This document shows positions 11,648 to 24,200 of a stretch of 64,000 bases of DNA, in pieces. Position 1 is the first letter of the stretch; each line of letters starts with the position of its first letter. The notes beneath the pieces were generated by a model, which saw nothing but the letters and a program-made list of their open reading frames with translations, was not told the DNA's origin and made no database searches. The DNA comes from Saururus chinensis (lineage: Eukaryota; Streptophyta; Magnoliopsida; Piperales; Saururaceae), in NCBI GenBank assembly GCA_035235625.1, contig CP141149.1, positions 10,384,893 through 10,448,892 of the forward strand, given 5' to 3'. A program made the position numbers and the translations under genes.

Positions 11648-14600
11648 ATGAGTCGGGGAACCGGAGCTGGGTACGACCGTCACATCACCATCTTCTCCCC
11701 CGAAGGCCGCCTCTTTCAAGTCGGTACGTTTCTCTTTCCCCCTCTCTCTCAATTGCGTTCGTCGCCGGGGTTTCCAGTGGTAGATTCACTATTATTTACA
11801 ATCCCCATTCATGGCCCTTTTTCCTTTGATTTGCTTCCCTTTGTTCTGTTAAAGAGAAATTATGCATAGAATGGTTGGATCTTTAGCAGGCATCCGCTGG
11901 CTTTTCCTTGAAAATTGTATGAACTGAATAGTTTCTTTCGTTTCTTGTTTGTTTTGTCGAAAGAATATGCTTTTAAGGCCGTCAAGGCAGCTGGGATCAC
12001 ATCTATCGGCGTCCGTGGCAAGGATTCAGTCTGCGTGGTTACTCAAAAGAAAGTTCCGGTGAGTGATTTCTGTTTAGTTTTCTCACCCTTCCGCTCTATT
12101 GATTTGCGAATTGCGTGTTTTTTACTATGGTACAATTGGGGAAAACATGTATGCAGGACAAGCTTTTGGACCAGACCAGTGTCACTCATCTCTTTTCCAT
12201 AACCAAGTTCCTTGGGCTGCTTGCCACTGGAATGACCGGTATCATCTCATTTCTTTATCCTGTATTCTTTCTTTGCTAGCTTCATATAATTTACCTTTTT
12301 GAATAGTGTGTTGGAAAATAATTGTCCCCTAAAAGTTAGAGATTAAGCTGTTTACAGCTGATGCGAGGTCGTTGGTTCAGCAAGCAAGGAAAGAGGCAGC
12401 TGACTTCCGTTTAAAATGGGGGTACGAGATGCCTGTAGACGTATTTGCAAAGTGGTATATTGATCTCCCACCTTAACATCCGTTGTCCGTTCAACTATGT
12501 TGGAGCAAGAAAAGATTAGTGATGAACATTCTTGTTATTTAGTTAGCTTAATCTACCTTGCTTGAAGAGAGAAATAGTTCATTAACCACTTATGCCTTTT
12601 GACCGGTATCATCTCATTGAGATTACATGTTTTCATTATTATTATTAAGATTATATAGTTTCATTTACCCTTTTGACCTACAGTTACATTGCCATAGGAT
12701 TTCTTTGTAAATGACTCTTACCAGCTCAAATCTCAACTTGTTTACTGGTTTCAAATTTAATTTTTTTACATTATCACCTGCTATTCTCTGTTGCATGTTA
12801 TTTTTTAAGATATCAAAACCTGCAGAGAGACCTCTTTTAGAATTTTATCAAACTCTCTACATTTTAGGTGTTGTTTCTGAAGAGAAACAGGTCTTATGGT
12901 CTCTCATTATGTATAAGATTTGCTTCTCTTATAATCTGAGATCCTAGTAGTCACATGAGTTTAGCAAGAGTAACGAGGGAAAGGCTTTCTACTGTTTACT
13001 AGTTGATTTTATCCTGAATTGAATGGTTTAAAATAATTTTGGGATGAATAAGCTTGGGGCACGCAGGCTTCACAATGAAGAGGTTTTGTTTTGATGTGGT
13101 CAAGCATCAGAACTATAGAATCAAATTTATTCCTGCAGTGACATGTAGAGTGTTCCCATGGCAAGTTTTCTTTTTCTGACTGGTAACTGATGAGTTATCG
13201 CTGGATATAATCAAATGGAGAGCTTTGCAGCAGTGATGGTCATTTAATGTTGTTAAAACACTTGTTTCTTGTAATTTTATTTAATTTTTTGGGTTTTTTT
13301 TTTATTGAAGAGACATTTATTGCTCCATGTGAGGACTATCGGCAATGAAAGTCTGTGTAGGGTTGAGAAAGCAAAATTGCTTCGGCTGTTACATTGAAGC
13401 CTTGTGATACTAATTTTATTTAATAGAAGTTAGTGCTAAATGATCAAGTGGAACGTTTGTCAAATCTTTTAAGCACAATTTGTTGTTCAATTTGTAAAGT
13501 ACATGAATGTGATCCTCATATGTATATGATATTATGATATGTTTCAATTGACAAAAGTATTTTCTCCAAATACCCAATGATGTTGATTATTTTTAGTATG
13601 TATGCAGGATTGCGGACAAATCTCAGATTTACACACAGCATGCTTATATGAGACCACTTGGAGTAGGTATATAGTTGTTCTTTTGAGCGTTTTTTTGTGT
13701 TCTTCAGTTTTCTATTTGATGTTTTGCATTATCTTCCTTGATAAATGAGATAATTTATATTCCACGGGTCCTCTCACCAATATAATTTTTAATTCACTTT
13801 TCCCAATATAAATTTTATTTTTAACAAAATTTACGGTATTTTTCATTTCTCTCATAAAATTCTTAAGCTGCTATGGTCTTGGGGATTGATGGAGAGAAGG
13901 GACCTCAACTTTTCAAATGCGACCCAGCTGGCCATTTTTACGGACATAAGGTTTGTGGTTTTTCTGCAAAGATCTCTTTGTGCAATACAGTAACATATAT
14001 TTGTCTTTGCCTATCATTTTGATGTCAAGTATGGTAATGCGTTAAAATTGCACGGAAAGGAGGTTGCTGAAACCAAATAAATATGGCGGACGTATGACGA
14101 GTCATTCTTGATTCTGGCAGTGGTTTATCTGGTGTGTAGTGATATATTTTTTGTTATTGAACATGGATAGGTACTTTAAGATGCGTACAATCATAATCTT
14201 TTTTGTTTTTTGCAAGCTGCATTATTTCTGCAGTAGTTTGAATGATGTACTCATTTTGTGAAATTACTACTTTTTTATGTCATTGATAATATTGTACTTT
14301 CCTGCATCAGGCAACTAGTGCTGGCCTGAAAGAGCAAGAAGCAATTAACTTTTTGGAGAAGAAAATGAAAAACGATCCAGCATTCTCCTACGAGGAGACA
14401 GTACAGGTTAGTGCAATTTCTGTTCTGATGATATTTTAAAATGAATAGGACCAATATCTAGTTATGGGAGAAGCTGCAAGTTTGAAAATATATGAATATC
14501 ATTATGGTGACTAAATTTGAAAATGTTAGTAATATGTATTTTCAATTTTGAATCAGCATTTTGATTGGTTTTAACTAAGAATAATCTACTTTACTTCTGA

Positions 14601-17600
14601 GTGACGCAATGTGTATGGTTGCATCCTCAAAGTTGGTCGACAAACTCGTGGATAGTAACTTTTTCTTCTTTTTCATTTTGAATAGCCTATAAATAGGTTT
14701 CGGTGGGTAGCAATTTATGCATAGTATTGTTGTAATGGCTTTTAAGGTGTTTCTTGGTATTCCTTTAGATCAGGAGGTATTTGGCTTTTAATTATGTTGT
14801 AACCCCTAGGTTACAAGGGTGAAATTAAGGGGAGAGTGTACGTGGGAAAGAAGGGGAAGAGAATTAGGGAGAGAGAGAGATAAATTAAGTGGACTAAGTT
14901 GCTGTTCAATAATTTGTAATTATTGACTTTGGAGTACATGATTTATAGGCTTTAGTCTTCTCTAACTAGGAAGCAAATTTAAAATAGGAAAACAAAATGA
15001 GAATCTTACCTTTAATAAAACATAACAATATTGGAAAGCAAACCTAAAATAGGTTGTACTGTATATAGAAAGTCATAATTCGGAATCATAACAATCCACC
15101 ACTGCTTTTGCTAGGCTTTGTCCTCAAGGCCGGGAAGGACCAATATGCTTGTCAACAGCAAGTCTAGTGGATCTAATTATACTTTGGAGGAGGTTGCCGA
15201 ATGATATGCAATTTATCATGCGGTTGGGCGGTGAGGCGTTTAACGCCATAAATCTCAAAGCTCATATGCATGCGTTTAAAGTCCCATTTGCTCTTTTGCA
15301 ATGTGTGCAACCAATCCATGACAAGAATGATATCAGCTCCCTTCGTATAAATCGAACTGGATAGTAAGGCCATGAGTAAGAAGGACATGCCTTACGACAA
15401 ACCCCCATGTTGTGAAGTTTTGCACCATCCCCAACCATAACATCAAAGTTAGGACAATCGAAGATCGGGCCCAACTCTTTAGCAACTAGTGTTTAATGAA
15501 ACTATAGGTGCTACCTGTATTGATAAGAATGAGGACACATTATTTTATTTACTTATTAATGTACATAGTAGTAGGAGCATTATTACCTTCATAGGCATGA
15601 AAGGATAAGTATAGGTCCACATTATTCACCAAGGCGTTGAGGGTTGCGTCAAACTCAGCCAGTGTCGAGAGAATCCCACAGGATCAGGCACATCTTCAAC
15701 CACATATGCATGAAAAGACAGTCTTGGCAGCCATGGAGCAGAGAGGCAGCTGGCTGGAGGTGATTGGGAGGGCCGATGCAGCGAAATCCTACCTGACAGT
15801 TGCAGGCAGAGTGTTAGAACAACGAAGGGAAGATCCGGCGATGGTGGAATCATTCGTCTCCACCTCATGGACCTGATCACGATCTGGTGGTGCCTGTTGG
15901 AACGATTGAGGAAGATTTGGCGATGGCAGGAGGGGCATATGAACTGGACGATGGTGGACAACTGGCTTCAACCTCGGAGCAGAACTCAGGGGCTAGTGAG
16001 GCTGAAGAAGTGCGTGTCAGAGCTGAAGGTGACGACCCCTGATTCAGTGCCAAGGACAACTCCGAAGGTACCTAGGGCTGCATGGCAGCTGACAGGGAGG
16101 AGCCAAGATGAGTGGCGAGCTCTTGGACAGAGGTGGACAGGCAGTCGCACCAGTCAGTGAGGGCCGCCAGAGTGGCTTGTTGGCCTTTCATGGCAGTAGA
16201 AACCACCTGCTGGGACTGCATGATGGCTGCGAGGGTGTCTGAGAGCTGCTGAATTTGCTCTGCCCAGCTATCATGGTCAGTTTTCTGCCAATGGTGTGGG
16301 CATCAAATTTCTATAGTAGGTCGGCCACCGTTGCCTGAAGTTGGGAGATTGCCATGTCGAAAGGCTCAGGCTCAGAACTGGAAGGAGTTTTCTTTTGGCG
16401 TGGTCAGATTATGGCAACGATGAAGTGATGGTGCAAGAAAGGTACGCTTTGTTACCGATGTTGTAGCCCCTAGTATACATGGGTGAAATTAAGGGGAGAG
16501 TGTACATGAGAAAGGAGAAGAAGGGGAAGAGAGGGATGGACAAATAAATTAACTGGACTAAGATATTACTCAATAATTTGTAACTAATGACGATGAAGTA
16601 CATGATTTATATGCTTTGGCCATCTCTAACTAGGAAGCAAATCTAAACTAGGAAAGCAAGAATAATGAGAATCCTCCCTTTAATAAAATATAACATTCCT
16701 GGAAAGCATAGTTTTCTAGGGCATACTATATAAAGAAAGTCCTAATTTGGAATCATTACAAATTAATAGTGGACTTTGTAAGTGGAAGCTGACAGGAGAT
16801 GAGGACCAGTGAGTTGCATCAAGTAGCACAGCACGAAGCATCTATCCTGGCACTTTCATTGACGCCAATTGTGCAATTGCTACTTGGGAGTGATAGCAGT
16901 GGCTTCATTCAAGCCAGGTGTTGCTTAGAGTTCTCATAGGAATTCTGGAATGTCAGGGTGGTGCAAGGCCCCTTTACATTCAATACCTGGTTAGCTTGCC
17001 AACTCATAGAGCCTGGTCCCTGGGACTGACCTAACTGATTTTTAGTGAGTTTTGGTTGTGACTCTTAATCTTTGGCAAGTGAAGGAACGATGAAAATTAT
17101 GTAAGATCGAAGGGGAAGATGGAAGATGATGTGGGACTGGATAATGAAATAGTTACAGGAGGGGCCAGTGGAGTAAGTAAGGAGCAGTGGTGGGGTAATT
17201 GCTGAGGCAGTAGAGGAGGAAGAGCAAGTACTGGTTCATAAAGACGGACACCATGGAAGATGAGTGAAAAAAAAATGGGTTAAGAGAGAAGGGGAAGGTT
17301 AGGGTTAAGGGTTTAGGAGGATGTCGGATGTAGAAAATGATCTTGGGTTGGCTTGGTGATGGGAAATATGGCATACAAATGAAGAACAAATTGGGAAAAA
17401 GGATCAATGCCTAATCTCAAGCTCGATTGGTTCTGATATCTGCTCAGGGGACTGGTAACATGTTGGAAGTTTGGAGTTCTGCAGCTCACTTATGGAGGGA
17501 GTAGTGGGACTGCACACTGATGAACCTGGAACATTTTTAGTGGACACAATTGGTAGGGAAGAGGAAATTTTAGAGTAGATAAGATGAAAGAGAAACAGCA

Positions 17601-20600
17601 ATTGTTGATGAAGAGATGAAGCGGGACAAGGTTAAGGAGATGATGTAAAAGAGAAGTGGTAATATGCTTAACAAATTTTCATTCATAATACTCAACTACT
17701 TCTGCCTGATAGGCTTCAGCAACATTTAAAGCCAAAATCATGGGCTTAATGGCTCCTAATAAAGTTGTAACCTAACTTTTTTTATTGGTACGACTCATGC
17801 ACCTTGCCACACACACACAAACTTAGATGCCACAGGACCGGGATTTGACCCTGGGACCTCTTGTCGAGAGGGAGAGGTTGAAATAACACACTATTTTACT
17901 GTGTTGGCTACTAATATCCTAACTAAGTTATCTTGCTTTTTAGTAGAATTATGAATACAATAAATGTCGTTTCCCTTGAACCCACTTTTAACTAATCACT
18001 TTCTGTAACTTAAATGAAATCCTACGTAAAGTGCACTCTGACAATTTGCACGGCCACCCTCACATAAAATTACAGTACTTATTTACATTTGTAATTACAA
18101 AAATGTCTGGAGGTCTGAATGACGAAAATACCCTAGAATCTGAAAATTGTTCTGCATCAAACTGAGATTGTTTATGAGGGGGATGGTTGACTCACTTGTG
18201 CTAGTGGTGGAACAGGAAAATGTGGCTTTAAGTTCATGATGACAAAATTGTGGGGATGTTTTTCCTATAGAACATCTTGCCACTAATATACAGATGCTGT
18301 GGTAAGACATGTTTGAGGGGCAGGAACGTCCTCTTTTATGTTAGCCATTGAAACAATTGCAATGAGGAATTTCATTGCCAATTGATGTTTTGATTTTTAG
18401 ATGTCTGTTATTGCAAAATACCAGTTATTTGTATGAGATTTAGTTCATTCTTTCTGTCTGTTATTAGGATGGCACATTTATTTTCTTGCAATTCTGTTCA
18501 TTTGATTCCTTCTGGATGATATTGTGCAAGGATTATAGAATTATATCCTTCTGTTCGTATTAAAAATACAGCTGATACTGGGTTTGGTATGTGTTGGTGT
18601 ACACGTGTAATTATGTTCATGGTAATTGCAGTGATGCAAGTACCTAAATCACCTTAATGACTGACTCTGATAATCCATTTTAGTATTCTTTCACATCTGT
18701 TTGGTGCAATGCCCTTTATGACTTTTTTTTTAATTCTTTTCTGCAATTTTTACTCTGATATGCTTGAGAGCTTCTTCATTAATTGTTTTGGAATTACAGT
18801 GTTGATTATTGTTGCTTTATATACATAATAACAAAGTCGGCATTTCTGTTTGTTTCGGTGAGGGGTCATTTCAGATTTGGTTCATTTTGTTTAGGGAAAT
18901 TTTTGAAGTGTAAAAATTGGAAAAAGGATGAAGAATTAAATGGAAGGCAGGAGCCCAAGAAAGAACCTGCCCTAAATGTAAATACTAAAATAACTTGCAC
19001 AAACGGTAAAAAATATTTAAATGATTTTTCCTAAATTGTAAAAAAAAATTTGTCCTGCGTAAAATATCCCAAATTTACCTGTCTAAAATGTATATACTTG
19101 AAAATAACCTGCCTAAAATGTAAATTTCGCAAAATTTTGGTGAAAATTTCAAAAGTAGTGAAAATTGGCGAAATGGCCCAAATTTTGTAATAAATTTCGG
19201 TTTCAGGTCCATTTGGCTGAAAATAACGAATTTTGCGAAATTGTTACTATGTCTATATATTGTCACGGGTGCTTAGGCTTGAACTTTTTTTTTGTGTTTT
19301 TGCTGAAAGCTTGTGCTTATACTTGATTTAATGGTCTGATCATGCTCTTTTGTCTTCTTCTTGCCATGTAGACTGCAATTTCTGCATTGCAATCTGTTCT
19401 CCAGGAAGACTTCAAGGCTACAGAGATTGAGGTATTTCACAATCTACCATACTTCAGTTTTCGACATTTTCTTTTTTCTGTATTTTGTGAGGGTCGGATT
19501 GGATTTCTTTAACAAGAGAACTGGAAAAAAATATGCAACTTCTAGATGGATAGCTGAAAATTACACAGTTCTTAGCTGGCTTCATTGACCTCTTGAGTGA
19601 AATTGACTTTACAAGTTCAGTTATTTGCATTTTTCTTATGCATTAATGCCAAAGAAATAGCTATTTGACTATTCTTGGTTCAAGTTTAATTGCCAACTGG
19701 CTTCCAGCAATGTGAATATGAGAGTTTCAATTGTTGTTATTTACAGAGCATAGATTACCAATATACATTTGAGTCTCGATGTCAGTCATCCAAAAATAAG
19801 AGATGTATGAGAGAACTCAAGAGAGATTGGGGAGGTGATCTCAATGATGAAGAAACATAATAATTTCACATGTAAATCCAAACTATTACTATTTTCAACC
19901 AGAATCATAAAGCTTATATATTCTACACAATATCAGGTATGAAAGCAGAATTGATAGAGCTCAGAAAATTAAATATATTGAAATGCTTTAAGAACAAAAA
20001 GTTTGGAAAATATGATTTATTTCAATGATGGGAGGAAACTAGCTAATATATACATATGAAGGCAGAGAAATTAAGATAACCCAGAAACTGAACAAAAACA
20101 CCGCTTCATAGAAGAGATATGGATGTTCAAACATGCAATTCTTTGATGTGTCACAGCTGAACTTCGCCATTCAAATGATTTTTATCAAATTGAATAAATT
20201 CTATAAGAAAAGCTGGTAGCCCAAGTCTAAAGAAGGGTTAATGGCAAGGATAAGTAACCAAGTAAAAGGGGAGATAGACGAAGTAGGGATAAAGGAGGTA
20301 TGGAAAGGGAGATAAATTGGAGCTGTGATGGAGATGGAAATGGGTAAGTCGCCAGTAAGCATTGGAGTCATTGAACTCTGGTCTTGAAGATGGCATTGTT
20401 ACCACTGGACTGCATGCGCAACCATGGGGAAGAGCCGGGGCACTGACTTTTAAAAAAAGTCAAACTTGATAAAATGTTAAAGGCAGACGCTTGATATTAA
20501 ATTAGAGGATGTTTAGCCAGAGCTGTAGCTGACCATGATCTGACGGCCAGGGAGCTGCAGCTCACTGAAGCTGCAGTTCTGGTTAGCTTTTTCCTTAAAA

Positions 20601-21274
20601 TAAAGATTCATGCAACAAAGTCATCATCGATGCCTGTCATGAAGATGGTCATGTTGTCACTAAACTGGAAGGGTGGAAGAGCCTGGGCACTTATTTGAAC
20701 AGAAAGACTAAAACTTGTGTGAAGAATACAGTGTAAAATGAAATAAAGACTATGGTGGATGTGGACATTAGCGGACACTGACCACTATTTGCTGCTGCTG
20801 CATGCGTTAAAAGGGTAAACTAGAAATACAGATGGCTTCTGCGCCAGATTCATCATGGGCAGAAATTTGCTTTCAATAGACAAGCGTATATGTACACAGA
20901 AGGCTTAATGGGCAAATGGCGCCTGCCTACACCTCAATTTTTTCTGTATCAATAGATATACACTTTTTGCTTCCTGACAATTTTGATCTATTAGTTGGTT
21001 GAAACTGCTACGGAGAAAAATAAATATATGCATCATTTTCCAATAAATGATTTTGATTTTTCTGCTGGTTGAGAATCACTTTATTTTGACAAAAGCTTGA
21101 CTAAATATTACCTTTGTAAGATGTTGATGAGACATTGCATTTTCTTTTTCAGTAACGGTTTATTATCAATGGCTATTATAGGTAGGAGTGGTGAGAAAAG
21201 GAGATCCATCTTTCAGGGTATTATCAACGGAGGAAATTGATGAGCATTTGACAGCAATTAGTGAACGAGATTGA
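11648..21274 (+). CDS. PAA: 20S proteasome subunit alpha type-6 (alpha-1), nine exons
   Basis: Encodes the alpha-1 subunit of the outer rings of the 20S proteasome, the protease core that degrades ubiquitin-tagged proteins in cytosol and nucleus. Alpha subunits are structural and gate the chamber, so no catalytic N-terminal threonine is expected. Exons: 11648-11723, 11964-12058, 12157-12238, 12358-12454, 13608-13666, 13868-13950, 14311-14406, 19372-19431, 21182-21274. All junctions are GT/AG, and the total of 741 bases gives 246 codons plus a stop, the usual length for plant PAA. The protein starts [20 protein letters not shown], which covers most of the N-terminal proteasome-alpha signature, and ends [15 protein letters not shown]. 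Other family landmarks are [39 protein letters not shown] and [14 protein letters not shown]. No frameshift or stop is seen. Intron 7 (14407-19371, 4965 bp) and intron 8 (19432-21181) are enlarged, the former by transposons. Which Arabidopsis copy (PAA1 or PAA2) it matches cannot be said. Confidence 0.97.
14795..15093 (-). repeat. 3' LTR of the intronic gypsy element
   Basis: Plus-strand ends are TGTTGTAACCCC and AATCATAACA. It aligns along its length with 16459-16760, with a few per cent divergence and small indels. Confidence 0.88.
15173..15474 (-). pseudogene. Retroviral-type aspartic protease remnant (gypsy)
   Basis: Two overlapping minus-strand frames carry pieces matching the protease C-terminal half of the G1 and G2 elements. 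One reads [11 protein letters not shown] (compare FDVLIGDGKHL in G1). The other reads [16 protein letters not shown] followed by WDFKRM (compare TKGADVLLRVQWLQEL in G1). The frame switch between the two pieces shows a frameshift. The catalytic D[ST]G region was not found, so the enzyme is dead. Confidence 0.7.
16459..16760 (-). repeat. 5' LTR of the intronic gypsy element
   Basis: Plus-strand ends are TGTTGTAGCCCC and AATCATTACA, followed by the duplication AATTA at 16761. Confidence 0.88.
16766..19371. other. Remainder of PAA intron 7
   Basis: Apart from the possible SINE, this part of the intron is AT-rich with no recognised coding sequence. Minus-strand frames at 17153-17601 resemble no known family. 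A segment at about 18960-19200 repeats phrases such as CCTGCCTAAAATGTAAAT several times. Confidence 0.4.
17775..17935 (-). mobile_element. Possible SINE in PAA intron 7
   Basis: Read on the minus strand, 17853-17839 gives AGGGTCAAATCCCGG, close to a Pol III B box (GGTTCRAnnCC). It sits in a segment typical of tRNA-derived SINE bodies, followed by a GTGTGTGTGTGG run. The upstream A box is not clear, and no poly(A) tail or target duplication was established. Confidence 0.35.
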
Positions 21275-24200
21275 CTTGTTCACCAGAGTTTTGGCATACA
21301 CATACCCTGATTATGTGCAGTGTTGCTTTTCCCCGTGAAAATGCTAAATGTTCTTGGGCTACCTACACTTGGTGATGGAGAAAAATTACAGATTAATGTG
21401 CCTGCACACTTCATGGTATTCTTTGCATGACATTACATTTCTTTGGTCGGTTGCATGACATTATTTTGAGAAACTCATTTCACTTAGTAGTCACAACGCG
21501 CGGAACTAGGTTTACCCTAATGCAATACCCAACAAGTTCAGGTATTTGGGATACAATTTATTCTATATGATATTCTATTGAGATAAGAAACAAAAAAGAA
21601 AACAGAAAAATAATTACTGGTTACACCAAAACAGGTGATGCTCTAGACTTATACGTAACACGAGTACCTTGAAGGCTTTCAATTTTGAAAAGATTAACTG
21701 TAAGACTGAGCAACCTTTTTAATTCTTTTGTATTATGGTTGTTTTTTAGATGCAAAATAGTCCTTCTGTCTGAAAATTGTTTGGATTGTAAAATAAGTAA
21801 AATTTAAGGGAGTGGTATCCATAACTAAATGGAAAATAATACAACTTTTATCATGCAAAAGTGGGTTTGAATTCATCTTTGATGGTGAAATAAAATGTAT
21901 TTGCAAAGATTTTTCTTGTTTTAAAATAAATAAAATAAAATAAAATCAAAATAGGGTGATGTTGGAGTATTTTTTTAGGTGATTTTGAAGTGAAATTAAC
22001 CTTTAGATGACTTTACTTGTGGGATGTAAAATGATAAAAAAATTACATGTCAGAAGAGAATGAACAGAGTGAAGGGTGACATGTTTTTTTTTTAAAGTTT
22101 AAAAAAATAAAGTCAATTCTTAAGGAACCCTTCTCGTGGAAAGGATTTACTAATAAATGAGTTTTGAGAATTTAATATTTATTCAATTAACCTAGTAAAA
22201 ATAATAAAAATTTAATCTTTTACTCATAAAATTTAAGTATTTTAATCAATAATAATGAAGAATTTTATCTTTTATTTGGAGGAATTTGTTCATATAGCAA
22301 AAATAATAAAAATTAATCTTTATGCATGATCATAATTAATCTATCATCAATTAAACCACAAATTGTAGAAGAAAACAAGATTTTTATTAGAAAAGCTCTT
22401 ATTAGGTAAAAAAATTTGACGTTTAATTTTAGCCTAAAATTAATGCACTAATAAATAAAACTTTACCGATGACAAAAGTAAATTATTAACCTTTTATAAA
22501 GAGTATTTACAATTTTTTTTTGTTTAAGCTTCATGTCATCTCCCCTCAAGTCTTAATTTTTGTTTGTGAGTTATGCCTGTCGTTGAATTAAAATTTAATA
22601 ACGCATATTGCCTAAGCTCTCTCTCTCTCTATATATATATATAAGGTGAGCCATGATTGACCTTAATTAAGGGTCGTTTGATCACATCCAACAGTCCTCC
22701 ACCTACTCTTGTTAACCATGGTGGTTCACCTCCCTCATTTTATGAGTTCTCTCACTTCTCGCCCTTAACACTCAACCTCCCAAATATGTCTATGATTCCA
22801 TCTCACCTGCCGATGAAGCTTGTGGCTAGCCCTCTACCCTCTCTTGCCACCAGGGCCTTGCTGCCAACCTACGCAAAATGTTGCCATCCATCCTGCCAAT
22901 GTAGATTCCTATTGATACTCCACATCTGTGTCTTCCCTTTTGGGCATGTTAGGGGTGTTGAAAAAAGAAATTCCAAGAAAAGTAATTTTTTTAAAAATTT
23001 ATATTTCTAGGAAAATAATTTTCTATAGATTTAAATATTTCCATGGTTAGGGGTTCATTTGAAATTGTTTTTGAAAAACTTTATTAATGTATATTTTTAA
23101 AAATAACTTACCTAAAAAACCACCTTTATAAGGAATAACATATTTAGGCCCTTTGATAATTATTTTTTATTTGTTAAGGGATCATTTTTATTTTATAACA
23201 TATTTAGTCATTTGCATGATTGTAGGTAAAAAAATAGTTTATCATATAATAATTTTAATTTTATAAAAAAAATATGATAAATGATAATTTGAGTTTTTTT
23301 TTTCTCATATACCTCGTGTTTATTCATATTTTTTTTAGCTAAATGTGTTTAATGATCAATTTATATTCTCATCCCCTCCACGTGAGTATATGCTTATGTT
23401 CAAATAGATTGGTACAAGAGAAAATTATTATTATAAAATTTTTAAATTATGGCAAACTAATTGGCTTGCAAACCAATCGAAACATAAATTCCAATAGTAA
23501 CGGGTGGGCTATCCACTTTATGGTTCTGAATATAGTCAGGGGCATTTGGGTCCTTTTAAAGTACATGTGTGAGCTTTACCATGTACATAGAGCTATTTTG
23601 TATATTACATAAAAATAGAAGATATTAATATTATATCTCTTAGGGAATGTTTTCCCATCATCTCAATAACTTACCTACAACTTAAGAAAGATTCTCTTAA
23701 TTTAATCTAAACTAAATATGCTCACACGCCACTCATCTATAATCACAGTAATATTGAAAAGTAGTTGATCGCACCTCATTACTAGTTTTATCGGATTAAA
23801 GAACCCGACAAAGGGTCATTGCTAGTTCATCACCAGAAAGAAGTGAACCACCTTGCTTAATTTTTGAATCACATATATCCTTCAACCATCTCAACTTATG
23901 ATAGTCATCAGTTCAAAACAAGTGTTAACACTACATAAAAAAACCTGATATAAGGAAGTCCCAAAAGGCTATATCATATGGATATGGTGTTACTATACCT
24001 AACTACATATATACATCCATTAAATGGATTTCCATGATAAAGGGAAAGGTTCTTCCAAAAGACAATCATTTATGCATCTCAGGAACCAACCTGCACAAAG
24101 AGCATAATAACACATTTGTTTTAGCTACAGAAAGAACAAATCACTCAAAAACATTACACAAAAAATAGCAACTTAATTAGAGTCAGTTGAATCTGTTCCT

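Larger units (their letters stand above)
14795..16760 (-). mobile_element. Deletion-derivative Ty3/gypsy element inside PAA intron 7
   Basis: A 1966-bp element in antisense orientation to PAA. Two LTRs of about 300 bp (14795-15093 and 16459-16760) flank about 1.37 kb. A perfect 5-bp duplication AATTA lies at 14790-14794 and 16761-16765. The minus strand next to the 16459 LTR reads TCGGTAACAAAGC, a mutated tRNA-Met-type primer-binding site (normally close to TGGTATCAGAGC), which fixes the orientation. The internal part keeps gag/protease remnants only; RT, RNase H and integrase are missing. It must therefore have depended on enzymes from elsewhere, or lost its pol by internal deletion. Splicing across it appears preserved because both intron junctions of PAA are intact. 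Confidence 0.88.

Noticed and set aside
22657..23010. 117-codon plus-strand ORF
   Set aside because: No known domain; its C-terminal part runs through AT-rich low-complexity sequence.
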